This document shows positions 60,085 through 64,000 of a stretch of DNA of 64,000 nt, one piece after another; within the stretch, counting starts at the first letter, position 1; each line of letters begins with the position of its first letter. Origin of the DNA: Limonium bicolor (Eukaryota > Streptophyta > Magnoliopsida > Caryophyllales > Plumbaginaceae); the NCBI GenBank assembly GCA_023374045.1, contig CM041778.1, positions 94,180,839 through 94,244,838 of the forward strand, given 5' to 3'. Under the pieces are notes generated by a model. It was given only the letters and a program-made list of their open reading frames with translations. It searched no databases and was not told the DNA's origin. The position numbers were made by a program, and so were the translations under genes.

Positions 60085-61797
60085 ATGGATTCAAATAAAG
60101 ACGAAATAGTGACAGAGAAGGAGCAACATAAAGATGAAGGGAAAGCAGAGGAACATTCGAGCTCGACGCCGGACAACTCTAATCCGCTCTTTCTTGCGAA
60201 CTCAGAAAACCCAGGAGCGCTCCTTACCGCAAAGTTCGAGGGCAAGGGTTTTCGGGCGTGGAAGGAGGGAATGACCATAGCTTTGAGCGCTAAAAACAAG
60301 CTATGCTATGTCGATGGTTCATTCACCAGACCCACGGACTCCGCATCAAAGGGAAGAGCATGGGATCGAAGCAACTCCATGGTCAAGGCGTGGCTCCTTA
60401 CCGCCATGGATAAAGATATTGGGGACACCGTTCTTTACTGCAAGACCGCTTTGCAAATCTGGAGTCAATTATCAACCCGATTTGAAGAATCTAACGCTGC
60501 CCAGATTTATTCCCTACATCAGCAATTGATAGAGACCAGGCAGAACGGCGACACGATCAGACCATATTATACAAAGATCAAGAAGTTGTGGGACGAACTT
60601 GATTCTTCTGAGGAGGTCCCAGTCTGCGAATGTCAAGCCGATGTCGGTTACAAGGAAATCTTTAGGCGACAAAGAGTGGTTCAATTCTTGATGGGACTTT
60701 CGGAGAAATTTGCAATTGTAAGGGGTAATATACTGATGATGTCGCCATTACCTTCTATCGAGCAAGTATATTCCCTCTTGACCCATGAGGAACATCAGAA
60801 GAGTGTATGTTCTACAACCAAGGAGGAAAATAGCTTGTCTTTCGTGATCGACAGCAGCAAGAAGGGTAGATTCACACCATCAAAGGATGGAAAACGTGCA
60901 ACACTGTTCTGCACTCATTGTGAAAAGAACGGACACACAGTGGACAGATGCTATCAGATTCATGGTTTTCCACAATCATGGAAGAAAGGGAGAAGGGCTA
61001 CAGCAGCGAATGTGGATGCTGACCAAACCCAGATCAAACATGAGGGGAACAACACTAATAATGCGGTCTTCACGTTGGATCAAGTAAATCACCTGCTTTC
61101 CCACTTTGCTAAAGGTCAATCTTCAGACAAGGAACAAGGAATAGCCAGCTGTGGCTTTGTTGGTACAGTTTTGAAACCCTACCTTAATCTTGACCGAGTA
61201 AATATTGATTATAATGCTATCTCTGAAAATATCTGTGAACCTTCTGCAAAAACAAGTGACACTCATAAATGTAATGTGTCTGTGTGTGAACCCCTGTGTG
61301 CTTTAATGCCTGTGTGTATGACTTCATGTGGTGACAACAAAAATGTTACGGTTAGCACTAGTGGTGCAAAATATGCTGCACACAAAACACATCCTCATCA
61401 TATTTTGAAAATGCAAAAACTGGCACGGCAAAATACAGATGCTACTGCAAACCTTACTAGGAAATGGATTCTTGACAGTGGAGCTAGTGACCACATGTGT
61501 TGTGACCTGAATGATTTTCTAGAGTATGAAGTTTTGAACAGGCCTCACACTATTGGTATGCCAGATGGCCATCCCCAAGTAGTCAACACTGTAGGAAATG
61601 TCAAAGTAAATGAATCTTTGATCTTGAAAAACGTTCTATTTGTTCCTAGCTTTAATTTTAACCTAATATCAATCAGTAAGCTGGCCGAACAACTTAAGGG
61701 CAAGATTTATTTTGATAAAGCCTGCTATGTTTTTCAGGAATGTGACTCACCGCTAGAATATGTTATTGGGAGAATGACAGCTGGGTTATACCTGTAA
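60085..61797 (+). pseudogene. Copia gag and protease, ending at an in-frame stop
   Basis: The ATG at 60085 opens a 570-residue frame. The copia gag N-terminal domain (NPLFLANSENPGA, FRAWKEGMTIALSAKNKL, YVDGS) is followed by a UBN2-type gag (residues about 80-250), a knuckle C-THC-EKNGH-TVDR-C (CX2CX4HX4C, 60910-60951), a spacer, and the protease motif WILDSGASDHM (catalytic Asp codon 61474). The frame closes at TAA 61795-61797 after GLYL, but the same frame continues directly into the integrase region, so this is a nonsense mutation and not a natural end. Gag assembles the particle and the protease matures it. Confidence 0.93.
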
Positions 61798-62817
61798 GAT
61801 AAGAATGCACTGTGTGACCAGAATGGTTTTCAAGTTTCAATATCTTCCATTACATGTAATTCTAGACGTTTAGTTGATTCTTTTGACTGTAAAGATGTAG
61901 TGAGTTTATGGCACCACAGACTTGGTCACTTGCCCATAGCTAGAATGAAGAAGTTGCATCTGTTTGATAAAAACCTAGGAAATAGACAATTTCTGTGTGA
62001 ATCTTGTTGTAAAAGCCACAGATTACCTTTTCCTCTTAGTAAAATAAAATCCACAGAAATCTTTGAGCTCATTCACATAGACTTATGGGGTCCCTATGGG
62101 ATAAAAACTCATGATGATTTCTCTTACTTTCTTACCTTTGTTGATGATTTTTCTAGAGCAACCTGGATACACTTGGTTAAACACAAATCAGATTGTTTCA
62201 GTGTAATCAAACATTTTATTGAGATGTTCCAAACTCAATTCAGAAAGAAAGTCAAATGTATAAGAACTGACAATGCATACGAATTAGGAGCTAGTAAAGA
62301 AGGAATAGAGTACTTAAAAGGGAAAGGAATCAAACACCAAATGTCTTGTGCTCACACACCACACCAAAATGAAGTGGTAGAAAGGAAACATAGACACATT
62401 TTAGAAACGGCAAGAGGATTAATGCTTCACACGGGTTTACCTAAGGAGTTTTGGGGAGAGAGTGTTCTGACAGCAGTGTATTTAATTAATAGGATGCCTT
62501 TAGATGTTTTGGGTGGAAAAAGTCCATTTTCTGTTCTATATGGAAACCAACCTGACTATGAGAATTTAAAATATTTTGGGTGTCTTGCATTTGCACATAT
62601 AAATGCTCATGTCCATGATAAATTTCATCCAAAGGCTGTGAAATGTGTTTTTCTTGGCTACCCAGCAAATAAAAAGGGGTTCAAGTTGTTTGATTTGGAC
62701 AATAAAAGGGTAATTGTGAACAGGGATGTGCAATTTTATGAGAATGTGTATCCTTTTAGAGGAAACACATCACAGATTCTAAACTGTCATATACTGAACA
62801 TCCTCTGTTCCCTTATG
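61798..62817 (+). pseudogene. Copia GAG-pre-integrase and integrase
   Basis: In the same frame as gag, beyond the stop at 61795. The pre-integrase zinc domain (WHHRLGHL...CESCCKSHR) is followed by the integrase core, with catalytic residues Asp in HIDLWGPYG (codon 62080), Asp in RTDNAYE (codon 62269) and Glu in EVVERKHRH (codon 62380), then KYFGCLAFAH and the VFLGYP segment. Between about 62755 and 62800 the reading moves to another frame, equivalent to losing one base, so this frame ends at 62817 with unrelated residues. Integrase joins the DNA copy into the host chromosome. Confidence 0.93.
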
Positions 62818-63500
62818 TAAATGTTGAACATACTAACCTTTTTGATGAGACACCTGGAGGATTAGTGCATGACAGACAAGAAAGCACAGCAGAAGAACAG
62901 GCAAGGGATGATGTTCAAAACACAGAATCAGAGACAGCAGTTGAAGACATTGAAGAGATCAGGGACACTCAAGATGAACCAAGAGAAATGGAGCTGAGAA
63001 GGTCTACAAGAAGCAGGCAAATACCGCAGTATCTTGAGGACTATCAGCTAGGGAATGCAATGCAGTTTCCCCAAGGGAAGTTTTCTAATGCTTTTACCAG
63101 CTTGTTAATTAACAAACTATCTTTTAATATGAATCAGAAACTTTTAATTGAGAACTCTTCACAGTCGGCCTCATGCATTACACCTTCTGCTCCTAAGCAT
63201 GTCTGTTTACTTACACTGCCATCTGCAATTCATGAAAATGAAGTTGATCATGTTCTCTGTTTGACAAGAAGGAATGAAGTAGAACCAGGGGACTATTATG
63301 AGGCAGTAAACAATGAAAACTGGGTTAATGCCATGAAAGATAAGATTAGATCTTTAGAGATGAATAAGACCTGGGAGATTGTGGACTGTCCCAAGGGCAA
63401 AAAGGCCATAGGTTCTAAATGGGTCTACAAGATCAAATATAAGGCTGATGGGACCCTTGAGAGATACAAGGCAAGGCTAGTTGCTAAGGGTTATAATTAG
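62760..63500 (+). pseudogene. Copia linker and reverse transcriptase N-terminal part, stop at 63498
   Basis: After the frame change an acidic linker (residues around EEIRDTQDEPREMELRRSTR) leads into the reverse transcriptase start: NWVNAMKDKIRSLE, TWEIVDCPKGKKAIGSKWVYKIK and ERYKARLVAKGYN. The next codon is TAG (63498-63500), where copia proteins normally have Gln (CAG), so a single C-to-T change made this stop. The frame continues open beyond it. Confidence 0.92.
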
Positions 63501-64000
63501 AGATTAGGTATAGACTATTTAGAGACTTTTTCCCCCGTAGTAAAGTTTACTACTATTAGAGCAATAATTATTCTTGTTGTTAAAAGAAAGTGGAATATAA
63601 GACAGTTGGACATTAACAACGCCTTCTTGCATGGGGATTTACATGAGGAGGTTTTTATGGAGTTGCCCCTAGGATATGAAACTAGAATAAGGGAAAAAGT
63701 GTGCAAGTTGCAAAAATCTCTTTATGGGTTAAAACAGGCTTCTAGGCAGTGGCATGAAAAATTGAGTGGTTTCCTCAAGTCTTTAGGTTTTGTTCAGTCC
63801 TTAAACGATTATTCTTTGTTCACTAGGAGACATCAAGGGAAGATAACTGTGTTAGCAGTTTATGTGGATGATATTTTATTAACAGGTGATGATTCTGGTA
63901 TGATTCAGAAGGTTAGAGACAATTTGCATCAAAAATTCAGAATCAAAGATATTGGTTGTTTGGGTAGATTTCTGGGAATGGAATTTCTTAGGACTGAGAA
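63501..64000 (+). pseudogene. Copia reverse transcriptase palm (partial)
   Basis: In the same frame beyond the TAG: IDYLETFSPVVKF, QLDINNAFLHGDL, SLYGLKQASRQWH, and the catalytic Y-V-D-D at 63861-63872, then LTGDD and the KFRIKDIGCLGRFLG segment, open to the window end. The remainder of the reverse transcriptase and the RNase H lie outside the window. Confidence 0.93.

Larger units (their letters stand above)
59720..64000 (+). mobile_element. Ty1/copia retrotransposon, 5' part (cut by the window end)
   Basis: A short LTR, primer-binding site, gag with zinc knuckle, protease, GAG-pre-integrase, integrase and then reverse transcriptase appear in Ty1/copia order (integrase before reverse transcriptase). 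The RNase H region and the 3' LTR lie beyond 64000. The polyprotein carries two in-frame stops and one frameshift, so this copy is not autonomous as written. Confidence 0.93.

Overview
The window is plant nuclear repeat DNA, most likely from a eudicot with a retrotransposon-rich genome. Every LTR element with a visible primer-binding site uses TGGTATCAGAGC, the plant initiator-Met tRNA site. Chromovirus-type gypsy and Ty1/copia proteins are present, as is a plant DUF4283/zf-CCHC_4 pseudogene. I see no intact host gene, no structural RNA gene and no prokaryotic feature, and the species cannot be fixed from the sequence alone.

Layout. (1) 1-26951 is a tandem array of a minus-strand element with giant LTRs ('family 1'): partial internal domain (1-3368), LTR A (3369-7879), internal (7880-12938), LTR B (12939-17427), internal (17428-22477), LTR C (22478-26951). 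The period is about 9.5 kb, neighbouring units share LTRs, and the internal domains carry no recognisable gag-pol, so the element looks like a LARD (large retrotransposon derivative). (2) 26952-29007 and 37985-41111 are AT-rich remains of older plus-strand LTRs; two LTR 3' ends are visible, at 39629 and 41111. (3) 29008-37979 is a young, almost complete Ty3/gypsy chromovirus (Tekay/Del-like) inserted in that old LTR, with the 5-bp target duplication ATGGA and a gag-pol interrupted by about seven small frameshifts. (4) 41112-57359 is a second minus-strand giant-LTR element ('family 2', LTR about 6.0 kb, internal 4.7 kb, non-coding), whose left LTR lacks its outer 473 bp where the older plus-strand LTR abuts it. 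(5) 57360-59719 is flanking DNA with a decayed DUF4283/zinc-knuckle (LINE-ORF1-like) pseudogene. (6) 59720-64000 is the 5' part of a Ty1/copia element that runs off the window; its polyprotein has two in-frame stops and one frameshift.

How the parts relate. Families 1 and 2 share short conserved blocks in LTR and internal domain although neither codes for protein; they would have to be mobilised by the enzymes of an autonomous gypsy element. Conserved structure sits where replication signals act. A hairpin whose stem sequence differs from element to element but stays complementary lies directly upstream of a TTTTAAGGGGG polypurine tract, and in families 1 and 2 a second such module lies inside the element. 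Another hairpin overlaps the primer-binding site. Each of the three large LTR families also carries its own island of GC-rich palindromes in otherwise AT-rich DNA. These signals, and the tandem array itself, are the observations most worth following. Many differences between near-identical copies are 1-2 base indels, so assembly quality is the main caveat.
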